Of a DNA stretch of 64,000 nucleotides, positions 1 to 11,330 are shown piece after piece. The number at the start of each line of letters is the position of its first letter. The first letter of the stretch is position 1. Under the pieces are notes generated by a model that had not been told where the DNA came from, did not search any database, and saw only the letters and a program-made list of their open reading frames with translations. The stretch is taken from positions 99,362,000-99,425,999 of the forward strand of contig OY804580.1 in assembly GCA_963680875.1 (NCBI GenBank), given 5' to 3'. The position numbers and the translations under genes are program-made. The DNA comes from Bathymodiolus brooksi. Its lineage: Eukaryota; Mollusca; Bivalvia; Mytilida; Modiolidae.

Positions 1-29
1 CTATACTAAAGTCAATCAATTAAAATAAA

Positions 30-238
30 CAAGGTTAAATGACAGCAAAACGAACAACTGTGTTCTGAGTCCCGTGTTGTGATGTTCGTTACGATTTCCG
101 CATAAAAACGATCATCTTTACCTCCAGTTGTTTGTAGGAAGGCTCGTGTCTTATTTATGTTAGTTGTGTTTGTTAGTGCATAGTGGTGTCCAACACATAT
201 TGCGTTGTGTATTTGTTTTGTTTTTCTTTGTTTGGTCG
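30..238 (-). repeat. Dispersed repeat D, diverged copy
   Basis: Reverse-complement relative of the sequence at 3774-3965: both contain the run ATATGTGTTGGACACCA followed by an A-rich stretch, then ACAAACAACT with GGTAAAGACG-like text. Non-coding. It ends where the SINE at 234 begins. Further D copies lie at 3209, 3774, 8570, 13097, 17480 and 19740. Confidence 0.55.
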
Positions 239-495
239 TGATTGTATGGTAGTTGGAGCTACAGCTATATATGGAATCAGAGCCTATCATCACTAAAGTT
301 GTGAGTCCGAATCCCACCCACGGCGAAGTGTACTCGATTCAAAATTATGTGATAATGTCCGTGACTTGCGGCAGGTCGGTGGGGTCTTTTTTCCGGATAC
401 TCCGGTTTCCTCCACCAATACAACTAACCGTCACGAAATAGCTGAAATATTGTTGAAATTGGCGTTAAGCATCATAATTCTAACTCCTAACCCCA
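234..495 (+). mobile_element. tRNA-derived SINE, family A, full length
   Basis: The head carries an RNA polymerase III box A (TGGTAGTTGG, 247-256) and a box B (GAGTCCGAATCC, 303-314). The body contains the family signature TGACTTGCGGCAGGTCGGTGG, CTCCGGTTTCCTCCACCAAT and the conserved tail GAAATATTGTTGAAA then TGGCGTTAA, ending in a CCTAACC-like run. Ten copies or partial copies occur here in both orientations, which is what defines the family. This one is moderately diverged (box B has C for T), so it is probably old and inactive. Confidence 0.85.
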
Positions 496-1826
496 GCAGC
501 TGCTCCTCTTCTTGCCGACTTGTTCCTTTATTCGCATAAGGAAAACTTCATACCGGGGCTTCACCACAATTCAATTTGTTGATTCAATTTAAAATTTGTT
601 TAATATTCATAATCTTTTACACCGTTATTTATATTACTCTAGAACGTAATGTACTGGACTGGTGATTGCATGATATGTATTGTAAATCAAATATTTTCAT
701 ACATTTACAGCATACTAATGACAGGATGTCAACTTCGTAGGTTAATCCACCCCTGGGTCTCTTTGACGATTATCATATTACGTGGGGATCATGATGAAAA
801 GGCATTTTATATCTCATTTTTATTTTTTTTTATTTTTGATATTAGAAATAATTTATCCATCCGTTATGCTCAGTTAAATTTGATTTAAAGAATAGAAAAT
901 GTAATTATAATTTATGTTCACTTGGCAACATTGGGCACACAAGACACAATACAGGCAATATTTAGAAGCAAAAGCTAAGGCTGACATGATATGGGTCAGG
1001 ATAATATGTGTTCTAGTTGTCTGACTTGTCTCCCTGGGAACTGTAGTCACTGATAAGCTACTCCAAGTAGACATGTCACACCGTTTGGACACATATTATC
1101 TCAACAAGCACAATATTGATACAAGTAGTTCAGCGGGTTTTTTTTTTTATCAGTAGAAGGTATTATCTCATCAAAATGTAATAGTGTTCATTATTTCATT
1201 GCTGATAAATCACACACTCTTTCCACAGTGACTATTTGCCCTACCGAATTGCTTTTACTGACAATGAGTACTCTCAGTGTGGCTTGCACATTGAGAGTAA
1301 AACAAATATCAGTTGGGCAAATTTAATGGTGGAGGCAATCTCTATGCTCACTCTCTTTTAGAATTAATATATTAAAAAGTACAAGTCAAATACCACACAT
1401 TTAGCCCCTCTATGTATAAAACCAGCTATTTTAGATGTTATTTTTATGTCCTAAACAATTTGTGTTATTTATAATAACATGAATGTAAACAAAGGACCAT
1501 TTAGTAGGACGCTATCACTTTTTATGAACAATATACCCCCACAGAAGGGTGATAAAATCTGATAAGATGTTTACCGTGACACAAAGAGAATATTATTGTT
1601 ATAAAATATAAAATAAATGTACAATTTCTAAAGCACTATTCAGGTAGATACGATGGCGGGAGAAATCTTTATGCAAGGATGTTTTTAATATAAACAAACT
1701 TTAATGTATACTAAACTGTATATAATGATTTCAACAATTCAAAATTAAAATGAGGCTAACATGCTCAAAGTCGTTTATTCACACTCGAATCGTTTACAAG
1801 AGTAACATGGTTGGTGTCACGATTAG
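496..1826. other. AT-rich stretch without recognised genes
   Basis: Open frames here are short and show no motif. A ~40-bp D-like fragment (GGCAACATTGGGCACACAAGAC) is visible near 921-942. Otherwise only homopolymer runs and AT-rich sequence are seen. Confidence 0.5.
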
Positions 1827-1827
1827 A

Positions 1828-2058
1828 ACAGGAACTGCTTACTCTTTCCGGGGCACCTGAGTTCACCCTGTTTACGTTGGGGTTGGTCTTGCTTAATTTT
1901 TAATTTTCTGTGTGACACGTAGATATGAAATATCATTGTTTGTTTGTTTGTTTTATTTTTGTTGTTGTTGTTTTTGTTCTTTTTTATTGATCATTGCACT
2001 GTCTGTCATTTACCGATTAACGGCATCGAAATACGCCTTGGTATCTCCCAATTCTTTT
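1828..2058 (-). repeat. Dispersed repeat C (mussel-type), minus copy
   Basis: Reading the minus strand gives the order GATACC, a spacer, an A-rich CAAACAA segment, TTAAGCAAGACCAACCCCA, then CTCAGGTGCCCCGGAAAGAG. This matches the better preserved plus-strand C copies at 21061 and 27966. The plus-strand frame through it is a by-product, with low-complexity cysteine and phenylalanine runs. Confidence 0.6.
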
Positions 2059-2074
2059 TACATGACGCCCATAT

Positions 2075-2247
2075 ACAGTTATTTCATGCCTATTCAGGGA
2101 ACAGTCAAAACTATTGACCCGAGGTGCTGGAGATGACTTGAGAACTGTTGCCTGAGGCCAAAGCCCGAAGGCAACAGTTCCCAAGTCATCTCCACCACCG
2201 AGGGACAATAGTTTTGACTGTTCCCTGAACAGGCATGAAATAACTGT
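2075..2247. repeat. Long imperfect palindrome (hairpin 1)
   Basis: The left arm starts ACAGTTATTTCATGCC and the right arm ends GGCATGAAATAACTGT. Inner parts also match (GGGAACAGTCAAAACTA against TAGTTTTGACTGTTCCC, and AGATGACTT against AAGTCATCT). The arms are ~80 bp and the loop is very short (around GAGGCCAAAGCCC). RNA or single-stranded DNA from it would form a ~75-bp stem. Confidence 0.9.
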
Positions 2248-2537
2248 TTTATTATCTTATATACATGCACATAACCACAAATTCACTGAGGATGATAATG
2301 TCAGCATACCATACCATTCAAACATTAGGGCACAACATTGTTTTGAAAGAAATACAGCATTTTGTTGACTGAATGGTCACTGGTGCGCTTGACAGGAATG
2401 ACGCACTGCGCATCGCTCTCGAGCATGGAACAGTTCGGATCCGGAAGTAAGGGAACAGTCAACTGTTTCACTCCGCCGGCCATTTAATTTTTTTTCTTGT
2501 AATCAGTTAAAAATATAGCATATGAAAAATATATACT
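2248..2537. other. No gene; repeats the hairpin word GGGAACAGTCA
   Basis: AT-rich with a GC-richer patch at 2390-2485 containing GGGAACAGTCAACTGTTTC. That echoes the GGGAACAGTCAAAACTA arm sequence of hairpin 1, so this may be the degraded remainder of the same element. Confidence 0.35.
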
Positions 2538-3198
2538 ATAAGTTAAAGTAATACGAAAGGCAAATATCCTGGAATTTTTGGATTAAATATTTTCACTTTT
2601 AAATATGTCACTTAATTTTAACTAAAATCAACTGCATAACATTAAAAATACGCTCAAAAGCAGATTTTAAGAGCAAATCACAAAATATTTGACAGCAGAT
2701 AAATTCTGCTTTCCCGTAGAGTAATGCAAATGATATGCGCGTGACCCAAGATTTGAACTCTTTCGGTAAGATTATCGCTCATGCGCACTGTTCAGTTGAT
2801 GAAAAAAATGTGGGATGCAAGTAAAAATATATTCCGTGTGTACCACATAAGAATAATTGCACCAACAAAAATGGTTCACACCACATGAAACAGACAGATT
2901 CCTCAATAATCATTGTCAGGAATGTGTGCATGCTTACCTCAGCATCCATGATTGTTTATCTTTTCGTCACGAGGTCATGATCGGCAATCATAGGAACAAA
3001 ACAACCGAAAGTTAATCAGTCTCCACAACAATGGCGAGGACGATAAACATGCACACAGATTTGCAGATTTCTAATTGTTGGGAACATATTTCGATTTGAA
3101 ACATGCATGAATATCTTAGTAAAGGTACCGCCGTATTCCAAATTGAATTTTCAGGGGGAAAATGTCTTCACCCAAAACTGGTGTAATGTTACGTTAAT
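2538..3198 (+). repeat. Dispersed repeat G, copy 1 (~660 bp)
   Basis: A long direct match to 7598-8256 with only small indels. Shared landmarks are GGCAAATAT, GGAATTTTTGGATTAAATA, GATTTGAACTCTTTCGGTAA and, at the end, CTTCACCCAAAACTGGTGTA. No coding potential is shared between the copies. Confidence 0.9.
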
Positions 3199-3204
3199 AA
3201 TACC

Positions 3205-3840
3205 CTATGTTGCCAGTTTCTCTGGATTGTCCATTTTTGACTGCGCCTTTGATATTCTCTAACGTTTATATATATTTGAACTAGTACATTTTTGTGTGTG
3301 GAGTGATTTGATGTAAGATGTAGTTCTTCGTTTTGATGACATTGCTGATATTGTTGACCATCACTACTTTTAAAAATATTCTTGTCACAATTGTGTTCTT
3401 ATTTTATCCTTTAAGTTCTAGTCGTATATTGCAATATTTCGTTTCGTTTTATAATTAAATAATTACATTACTTCTGTTTTTCATTGAAATGTTACAATAT
3501 GATTGGTTATTAAGTGGTCACATGATTATAAAAGAGATGTTTTACATCCCAATAAAACTCAAACCCGAACTTGCACGTGCCTCCATGACGACGTCAGATG
3601 TAAACAATCAATGGCGTAGTAATTTCCAACAGCAAATAATCTAACACAAATAAAATTCACAACGAAAAATTCAATTATATTAAATTTTGGTGTGATTTAA
3701 ATGTAATTATAAGAATTGAATCCACGCTTTTACACGCCTATAAAACTACAAAAACATGCATTCAATTCTTAATTAAACGTTAGAGAATACCGAAGGGGCA
3801 ATCACAAATGGACAATTCAGAGAGAAACTGGCAACAAGAC
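3205..3840. repeat. Inverted pair of repeat D fragments (~62-bp arms)
   Basis: 3205-3270 read on the minus strand gives AACGTTAGAGAATATC followed by ATGGACAATCCAGAGAAACTGGCAAC in two pieces; 3774-3836 has the same on the plus strand. The ~500 bp between the arms is AT-rich and non-coding. It could be a small terminal-inverted-repeat element or two independent insertions; no target duplication was recognised. Confidence 0.6.
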
Positions 3841-4664
3841 GAAGAAAAATAAAACAAAACCACAATATGTGTTGGACACCAAGCAAACACAAATAATGTA
3901 AGTAAGGCATGAGCCCTCGTACAAACAACTAGGGGTAAAGACGAACCGAACATCAGAACATAAGTTTGAACATGAAATAATATTTTCTAAATTTTGATAT
4001 CCACCTACAAAGACAAAACTATGTGTTAGTGTTCATCATACTCGTGAAATGAAATCTACGATCATCTAAAAGATGTTTTTTTTTCTTTCTCAATACATCA
4101 GAAGGATCAAAGCCATACAATTGTAATTTGAGAAACAAAAATAAACGTGCTTAACATATTGCGTTTCCTATTAAACAAAGATTTAAAGAATATGAGATCG
4201 AATTGTATTTCAGTTTATGTACAAAGCAATAAATCTACCGTACATGCACAAACACTGGTGCATTATTGTTAAAGATTCAAATATTTAAAATTGCAAAGTT
4301 AAAGATTTAAACTTCAATAAAAGTAGTAAATCTACCATAATATATGCATTTTTCAACTTTATAGGTGGACATATTTATATATATTTGATTAATGACACTG
4401 TAATATACTTGTGTTGATACATGAAACATATCGATATACTTCAGACGACTACCTTAGATGAAAATTTAACTTATTAGATGATTGTTGAAATATATATATT
4501 TATATTTATATATTGACTTTCTTGTGCAAACTGGTTTATAATCTAATATTTAATAAAAAAAACTATCGAGAATTTTCACGTTATTGATCATTATTCAATG
4601 TAAGCAGCTGATAGTAGATTTTTAATGTCTTTTCTGTGGAGAGGACATACTAAAAACAAGTTCA
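3841..4664. other. Tail of repeat D, then AT-rich sequence
   Basis: 3841-3965 continues the plus-strand D copy (ATATGTGTTGGACACCA). From 3970 to 4660 the sequence is AT-rich with TATATA runs and no frame or motif. Confidence 0.5.
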
Positions 4665-4668
4665 TCTG

Positions 4669-6224
4669 AACGTCTCTCTAGTTGAGCTAAATCAAGGAGC
4701 TCATTGGAGACGTTCTGTAAGTTGAGCTAAATCAAGGAGCTCATTGGAAACGTCTCTCTAGTTGAGCTAAATCAAGGAGCTCATTGGAAACGTCTGTCTA
4801 GTTGAGCTAAATCAAGGAGCTCATTGGAAACGTTCTGTAAGTTGAGCTAAATCAAGGAGCTCATTGGAAACGTTTTGTAAGTTGAGCTAAATCAAGGAGC
4901 TCATTGGAAACGTTCTGTAAGTTGAGCTAAATCAAGGAGCTCATTGGAAACGTTCTGTAGGTTGAGCGAAATCAAGGAGCTCATTGGAAACGTCTCTCTA
5001 GTTGAGCTAAATCAAGGAGCTCATTGGAAACGTCTCTCTAGTTGAGCTAAATCAAGGAGCTCATTGGAAACGTTCTGTAAGTTGAGCTAAATCAAGGAGC
5101 TCATTGGAAACGTTCTGTAAGTTGAGCTAAATCAAGGAGCTCATTGGAAACGTCTCTCTAGTTGAGCTAAATCAAGGAGCTCATTGGAAACGTCTCTCTA
5201 GTCGAGCTAAATCAAGGAGCTCATTGGAAACGTCTCTCTAGTTGAGCTAAATCAAGGAGCTCATTGGAAACGTTCTGTAAGTTGAGCTAAATCAAGGAGC
5301 TCATTGGAAGCGTCTCTCTAGTTGAGCTAAATCAAGGAGCTCATTGGAAACGTCTCTCTAGTTGAGCTAAATCAAGGAGCTCATTGGAAACGTCTCTCTA
5401 GTTGAGCTAAATCAAGGAGCTCATTGGAAACGTTCTGTAAGTTGAGCTAAATCAAGGAGCTCATTGTAAACGTCTCTCTAGTTGAGCTTAATCAAGGAGC
5501 TCATTGGAAACGTCTCTCTAGTTGAGCTAAATCAAGGAGCTCATTGGAAACGTCTCTCTAGTTGAGCTAAATCAAGGAGCTCATTGGAAACGTCTCTCTA
5601 GTTGAGCTAAATCAAGGAGCTCATTGGAAACGTTCTGTAAGTTGATCTAAATCAAGGAGCTCATTGGAAACGTTTTGTAAGTTGAGCTAAGTCAAGGAGC
5701 TCATTGGAAACGTTCTGTAAGTTGAGCTAAATCAAGGAGCTCATTGGAAACGTCTCTCTAGTTGAGCTAAATCAAGGAGCTCATTGGAAACGTCTCTCTA
5801 GTTGAGCTAAATCAAGGAGCTCATTGGAAACGTTCTGTAAGTTGAGCTAAATCAAGGAGCTCATTGGAAACGTCTCTCTAGTTGAGCTAAATCAAGGAGC
5901 TCATTGGAAACGTCTCTCTAGTTGAACTAAATCAAGGAGCTCATTGGAAACGTTCTGTAAGTTGAGCTAAATCAAGGAGCTCATTGGAAACGTCTCTCTA
6001 GTTGAGCTAAATCAAGGAGCTCATTGGAAACGTCTCTCTAGTTGAGCTAAATCAAGGAGCTCATTGGAAACGTCTCTCTAGTTGAGCTAAATCAAGGAGC
6101 TCATTGGAGACGTTCTGTAAGTTGAGCTAAATCAAGGAGCTCATTGGAGACGTTCTGTAAGTTGAGCTAAATCAAGGAGCTCATTGGAGACGTTCTGTAA
6201 GTTGAGCTAAATCAAGGAGCTCAT
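4669..6224. repeat. 40-bp satellite array, ~39 copies
   Basis: Strict 40-bp period. Each unit contains GAGCTAAATCAAGGAGCTCA and a variable decamer that exists in two main states, CGTCTCTCTA (type A) and CGTTCTGTAA (type B). Substitutions between units are rare and there are no indels, indicating recent homogenisation. From 5711 the types run as B-A-A repeats, a 120-bp higher-order period. Each unit carries a GAGCTC site. Confidence 0.97.
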
Positions 6225-7210
6225 TCGACTAATGATTAGTAACGTTCTGTAGGTAGGTCTAAATTAAAGAGTTCATTACAAATGTTCTGTTGGTAAAGAT
6301 AAACGAAGAAGTTTATTTAATGCCTTTCTGTAGGGAGAGCTTAATCAAGACTTTTATCTAAAACGTATCTATTTAGAAAAGCTAGATCACGTAGCTCATT
6401 TCTACTGTCTCTGTTAGGAGGAATAGACGAAGAAGTCCATTACAAAATAAGAGTTCAATAAAACGTTATGTATATAGTGTTACATCAATAACTTCATTTG
6501 AAGCAAGTTGGAAAAGTCCATTCGAATTTTTTCTGAAAGTAGGGCTATATCAAAATAACTCGTTTGAAACGTTCTGTAGTTGAGCCTAAATTAAGCATTT
6601 CATTTCAATTGTCTATGTTGGGAGGGTTAAGTGAAGAAGCTCATTTATATCGTCTCTGTTTGGAGGACTAGATGAAGAAGTCCATTAAAATATAGAGTTC
6701 ATTAGAAAAGTTCTGTAGGTATGGTTATATCAATAACTTCATTTAAAACATGTTTAAACGATTAAATTACTTTGTAATTTTCCTGAATATAGGACTATAT
6801 TAAGTAACTCGTTTGAAGCGCTCTGTTGTTGAGCCTAAATCAAGAATTTCATTTCAAACGTCTATATTAGGAGAGTTAAACTAAGAAGTTCATTTAAACC
6901 GTCTCTGTTTGAAATTCTAGATCAAGAAGGTAATTTAAAGCGTCTCATTGGGATGGCTAATTCAAGACATTCACTTCAACGTTTCTGTTGGGATGGCGAA
7001 AGCAAGAAGTTTATTTCAAGCATTCCGTTGGAAGCCCTAAACTGGACAAGTCATTTGAAGCTTTTTAAAAGGAGCTAACTCGAGAAGTTCATTTAAAACG
7101 CTTAAACGTCTCTGTTGGGAGGACCAATTCAAGAAGTTCATTTAAAACGCTTAAACGTCTCTGTTGGGAGGACCAATTCAAGAAGTTCATTTAAAACATC
7201 TCTGTAACGA
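6225..7210. repeat. Degenerate flank of the 40-bp satellite
   Basis: The same words recur in eroded form: AAGAAGTTCATT, AACGTTCTGTAG and CGTCTCTGTTGGGAGG at irregular 40-60-bp spacing. A younger 49-bp tandem doublet (CATTTAAAACGCTTAAACGT) sits at about 7087-7185. This looks like the ancestral, no longer homogenised edge of the array. Confidence 0.75.
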
Positions 7211-7597
7211 GAATTAAACGAACAAGGTCAAAAGTTTAAATTATACATTCAAATGGTCCCGTTATGAAAAAAAGTATAATTTTATGTCTTGTAAGAGCTC
7301 CATTATATATACATTACTATTTTTATGGACATTACACGCGAGTTGATATATAATACATAGATAGGATTAATCCTCACGGTGTTATTCATATAAAGCAACA
7401 ATTTTAATCTTTTTCTCAGTATATTAAAATTATTGATTTATGCAAAGCATATTATAGTTGATCTGTTTTAACAATTGATTTTTAATAAATGGGTCATATA
7501 TTCAGTTGATTTCGCTCAAAACATCTTTCGTGTGATCATCGTTTGAACTTTTTGTGTAACCTTTTCACCTGTAACTATTAATAGGAAGTATGTACTT
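7211..7597. other. AT-rich spacer, nothing recognised
   Basis: No frame, repeat or motif beyond AT-rich low complexity. Confidence 0.5.
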
Positions 7598-8256
7598 AAA
7601 GTAATATGAAAGGCAAATATCGTGGAATTTTTGGATTAAATATTTTCACTTAATATGTCACTTAATTTTAACTAAAATCAACTGCATAACATTAAAAATC
7701 CTCTCAAAAGCAGATTTTAAGAGCAAATCGCAAAATATTTGACAGCAGATAATTCTGTTTTCCCGTACAGTAATGCAAAGGATATGCGCGTGATCCAAGA
7801 TTTGAACTCTTTCGGTAAGATTATCGCTCATGCGCAATGTTCAGTTGATGATGCAAGTAAAAATATATTCCGAATAATTGCAAAAAAAATTGGTTCACAC
7901 GACATGAAACAGACAGATTCCTCAATAATCATTGTCAGGAATGTGCGCGTGCATACCTCAGCTTCCATGATTGTTTATCTTTTCTTCACGCGGTCATGAT
8001 CGGCAATCAGCGGACCAAAACTTTTCTTCTCGAGGTCATGATCGGCAATCATCGGAACAAAACAACCGAAAGTTAATCAGTCTCCACAACAATGGCGATA
8101 ACTATCAACATGCACACGGATTTGCAGATTTCTAGTTGTTGGGAACATATTTCGACTTGAAACATGCATGAATAGCTTAGTAAAGGTACCGCCGTATTCC
8201 AAATTTAATTTTCAGGGGGAAATGTTCTTCACCCAAAACTGGTGTAATATTACTTT
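7598..8256 (+). repeat. Dispersed repeat G, copy 2
   Basis: Partner of 2538-3198, in the same orientation. The short frame at 7739-7999 is not conserved in copy 1 because of indels, so it is not coding. Inside this copy a GAGGTCATGATCGGCAATCA segment is locally duplicated (near 7991 and 8032). Confidence 0.9.
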
Positions 8257-8474
8257 AAGGTCCAACTATATGCTCTGATCATAGTTACTTTTTTTCTATT
8301 GACTTAATGTGTTGTTTTGTTTTTGTTTATGTGTAATTTTTATCGGATGGCAAAAGAAAATTCTACGAAAATTGAACATAAAAAATGAAGTTGGTTCATA
8401 GTAAAATGGAAAAAAACAAAGAGCATCACACATTCGAAACAGTTAAAAAAAAACTAGTAGAAAACCGTGTAAAC

Positions 8475-8785
8475 AGAGGGAAAATCAATACCGCTAACAC
8501 ATATTTACATGACCGCTCACATTCCTGGCTTGGTGCAAGCACTTCAATAAAAAGGTGGCAGGGATAAATAAACGATAGAGAAGACCGAAGGGGCAATCAA
8601 GAATGGACAATTCAGAAACACTGACAACATTGGACACACAATGCACAGTACGAAGACAAACAAACACGGAAAAGTAAAAAGATGAGCAACACGGACCCCA
8701 CCAAAAACTGTTGGTGAACCCAGGTGCTGGTGAAGGGTTAGCAGGTCCTGTCTTTTATACGACACTCACAATGGTACTCATGTTT
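8475..8785 (+). repeat. Dispersed repeats F (short) and D, plus orientation
   Basis: 8475-8567 (CACATTCCTGGCTTGGTGCA) resembles 27085-27140 (TCCTGACTTGGTACAGGACT). 8570-8640 is a good D copy (GAGAAGACCGAAGGGGCAAT). 8690-8750 matches the C-type end (CGGACCCCACCAAAAACTG, CCAGGTGCTGG). Mosaic of non-coding repeats. Confidence 0.6.
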
Positions 8786-9485
8786 GACAAAACTATACGC
8801 AAACAAACACAAATAACATAAACTAGTTTTATGGGCCAAAATGGCACCAATTCGCTGATAACTGTTGTAATAACAGAATACTGCACTATGTTTTCATTTA
8901 TCTGTATTGAACTAGTGCTAAGGGTCTAATCCTTCCTTCTTAGTGAGAAATGATTGGGTCATGCACAGGGTACACAGCCAGGCATCACATATAACTAGAT
9001 GTACAGTGTTGTTGTACAGAACGCTGACTCCTAATCTTGGAGATGATATAATGTCATAATATCAACCTTTTAAGTAAAATGTCATTGCGCCCAACACCAA
9101 CCAGGTCAGTAATAACTAACACGAATAGAGTTATTTTCATAACACCCTGTACTATTTTAAAACTGAGTTTTGTCATAACACCCTGTACGTTTTTAATTTA
9201 AAATAAGTGACACTGCATGTTGACCATCGATTTATTTAAAGAAACCATTTATAAACGGGAGCATTCATTGTTATAAAATGTCAAATCGCTGTTAATAATG
9301 AAATACAATATTATGAAATTTAACATGTTTCTTTTACGGTTAAGTGAGCCAGAACATATAATACAGTGTCTTAAGACGTAGGAAATTGGATAGGGAGCGA
9401 CCACTAACTTGAATGGGAAGAGGACTTTTTGTTTTTATTTCTGACGCCAAATGTTATAGAATAATAGGTTATTACACGGGTCTCT
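8786..9485. other. Non-coding; short repeat fragments only
   Basis: 8925-9030 contains CATCACATATAACTAGATG and ACAGAACGCTGA, a single diverged relative of the 44-bp repeat at 27237. A TCATAACACCCTGTAC word occurs twice (near 9138 and 9173). Nothing else is recognised. Confidence 0.45.
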
Positions 9486-9610
9486 ATTGGAGATCTGGGA
9501 TTTCTTCCACGAGTGTGAGAAATTCCGTCTTTTCACGAGTGGAGCGTAGCGGAACGAGTGGAAAGACGCTGAATTTCTCTCACGAGTGGAAGAAATCCCA
9601 GATCTTCAAT
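9486..9610. repeat. Long palindrome (hairpin 2)
   Basis: The left arm begins ATTGGAGATCTGGGATTTCT and the right arm ends AGAAATCCCAGATCTTCAAT; the arms are ~54 bp with few mismatches. The loop is about TGGAGCGTAGCGGAA. The arms are unrelated to those of hairpin 1. The plus-strand open frame through it is a by-product. Confidence 0.92.
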
Positions 9611-10229
9611 AAAGATGAGTAAAGTACCTGTTTCTTCCGTTTCAACTTAAAAACAAAGCATGTCGATTTCATTCATTCATTCGCATGTCAATGTCATGTT
9701 TACTACACAAAATATTACAACGCCACGTGCAATGCAGTAAATACACACTTATTTAAAACCACATTAAATCTATTAGGGGAAATCAGTTAAAATTCAGGTA
9801 AAATTTATATTTGAAGCTTTTTTAGATCTACTAAGACGACAATTTATATTACTACAGCAGTCGTAGAAGCGGACTCCATTGATTATACTCGGCCGATTTG
9901 ATTGGCTGACAATGCCATGTAAGACAAGGTCACGCGCAGCTGTCTTTATGGCTTGTCTTACATAGAAAACGCATCAAAACGGAAGAAAATAATATCTTGG
10001 ACCGAAATCTACAAGACAAAAAATAAAAAAAAAAATAAACAGAAAAACTAAAACAAACAAACATTCAAACAAGGTGTACCTGCAGTCTTCAACAAGAAAA
10101 TTTGATAAAAGTTGAAGAAAAAAATATCGATTTATCATGTCCAAAACAAATCTGATTTTTGTTTCGTGTGAAAATAAGTTTCTAGTTCCAGGGGAGGTCG
10201 ACGTAGTCCCCTATAGTTAAATGGTCAGT
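9611..10229. other. No recognised feature
   Basis: A-rich patches at 10015-10075 and no motif. ATTCATTCATTC near 9672 is a minor tetranucleotide run. Confidence 0.45.
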
Positions 10230-10402
10230 CCCTTAGAGGTTTTTTGTGGGATTCGTCTTGCTCAATCTTTAGCTTAGTTTTCTGTGCGATGTTTTGTAGA
10301 TCCTTGTTTACCTTTTTTGTTTTGTTTTGCCATTGTATTGTCTGTCCTTTGATTTACGGTTTTTAATTATCTCTTTGGTATCTTCAAACTTTTCGACTTG
10401 AA
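10230..10402 (-). repeat. Dispersed repeat C, minus copy
   Basis: The plus strand reads GTCTTGCTCAATCTTTAGCTTAG, then TTTGTAGATC, CATTGTATTGTCTGTCCTTT and CTTTGGTATCTTCAAACTTT in pieces, the reverse complement of the C consensus (AAGATACCAAAGGGGTAATC to ACTAAAGATCGAGTAACACG). Confidence 0.75.
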
Positions 10403-10894
10403 ACGTAGAAATCAAACACTATAGTTGCTGGTTCTTTAAATAGATTATAGTTATTAGATGTTAAAATGAATTGTAAAATAAATTGTTTTTTTTTCAAATA
10501 GTCACAGCCTCAGTGTGGTCTGAGTTACGCAACATTAAACTTCACTTAAAATGAATCAAAATTACATCACCTTTTTAGATAACTCACTGTAATTCCTGCT
10601 GAGTTAACTGAATCAACATCATTGTCGCGTGCCATGACCATGGACGATTTTGCATGTAATTCTAAATGACAGATAAAGATAAAGTTTCCATAGAGTGCAT
10701 GAATACAAATTGCTAAAAAATATAGAGTTCGTACTTGTTCTTTTCTTTTCCTTTACTTTAATGCTTGTACATTTGTTTTTGTTTTGGTTTTGTTGGTTTT
10801 ATTCAGATCGTGACTTTATTCCTATATATAGCTTCGGAATAGTGTACTCTGCGCTCATCTTAAAATGACGTATGCGAATTTTCTACTTGCAATT

Positions 10895-11007
10895 GTAATA
10901 TATAAATACACAAACAAAATTAAAATCGAACTTACAACATGAAAATGAACTACATCTGTTTAGTTATAGGAGTGTTGTACAGTATCGGTACCGCATCTCC
11001 TCTTTGA
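10895..11007 (+). CDS. Possible first exon encoding a signal peptide, preceded by a TATA box
   Basis: A TATATAAATA box lies at 10899-10908 and an ATG follows at 10939. The 22-codon frame is MKMNYICLVIGVLYSIGTAS then PL and stop. It has the layout of a secretory signal: short charged start, hydrophobic core ICLVIGVL, and a small-residue c-region. It stops at 11005-11007, right where a SINE B relic begins, so the reading frame may once have continued or been spliced (a GT occurs at 10987). No mature peptide or downstream exon was recognised. This may be chance in AT-rich DNA. Confidence 0.2.
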
Positions 11008-11009
11008 AC

Positions 11010-11330
11010 TGTCTCGGTGGTGCTATGTTTAACACGACAGTTGTGATTGCGGTAGACTGTTGTTTCGATGTACCGATTTAAAACCAAAGGCTATACAATT
11101 GGCATTTGCTGCTTCTCCGCTAATCATGCTGCATGGAGGATTTATGGAAAACAACTTATTGGCTTAGGAATCAGGATAAATGTATCTAACTGTGGACTGT
11201 TGCTTTTATTATGTACATCCAGCTCATCCTGCATTTCTGTTCCAAAGTCCAAATCGTCGTCATATCATCAAAATGTACGTCATGGCTATGGCTTTGCACA
11301 CAAATCAGTAACACTCATTAAATGTTGAAA
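11010..11330 (+). mobile_element. SINE family B, diverged relic
   Basis: Follows the order of the B copies at 29459 and 47388: TGCGGTAGACTGTTGTTTCGAT (head), AACCAAAGGCTATACAATTGG, GCTGCTTCTCCGCTAATCATGC, a TTGGCTTAGGAATCAGGATAA segment and GTGGACTGTTGC. The head and tail are eroded. The plus-strand frame through it is fortuitous. Confidence 0.55.

Noticed and set aside
4669..6224. CRISPR-like array because of regular direct repeats
   Set aside because: The repeats are head-to-tail 40-mers without unique spacers, in eukaryotic DNA with SINEs and LINEs. Satellite, not CRISPR. The same applies to 13635-14572, 27237-27637 and 51446-60987.
7739..7999. 86-codon frame in repeat G copy 2
   Set aside because: Copy 1 (2680-2980) has indels that break the frame; no selection for coding.
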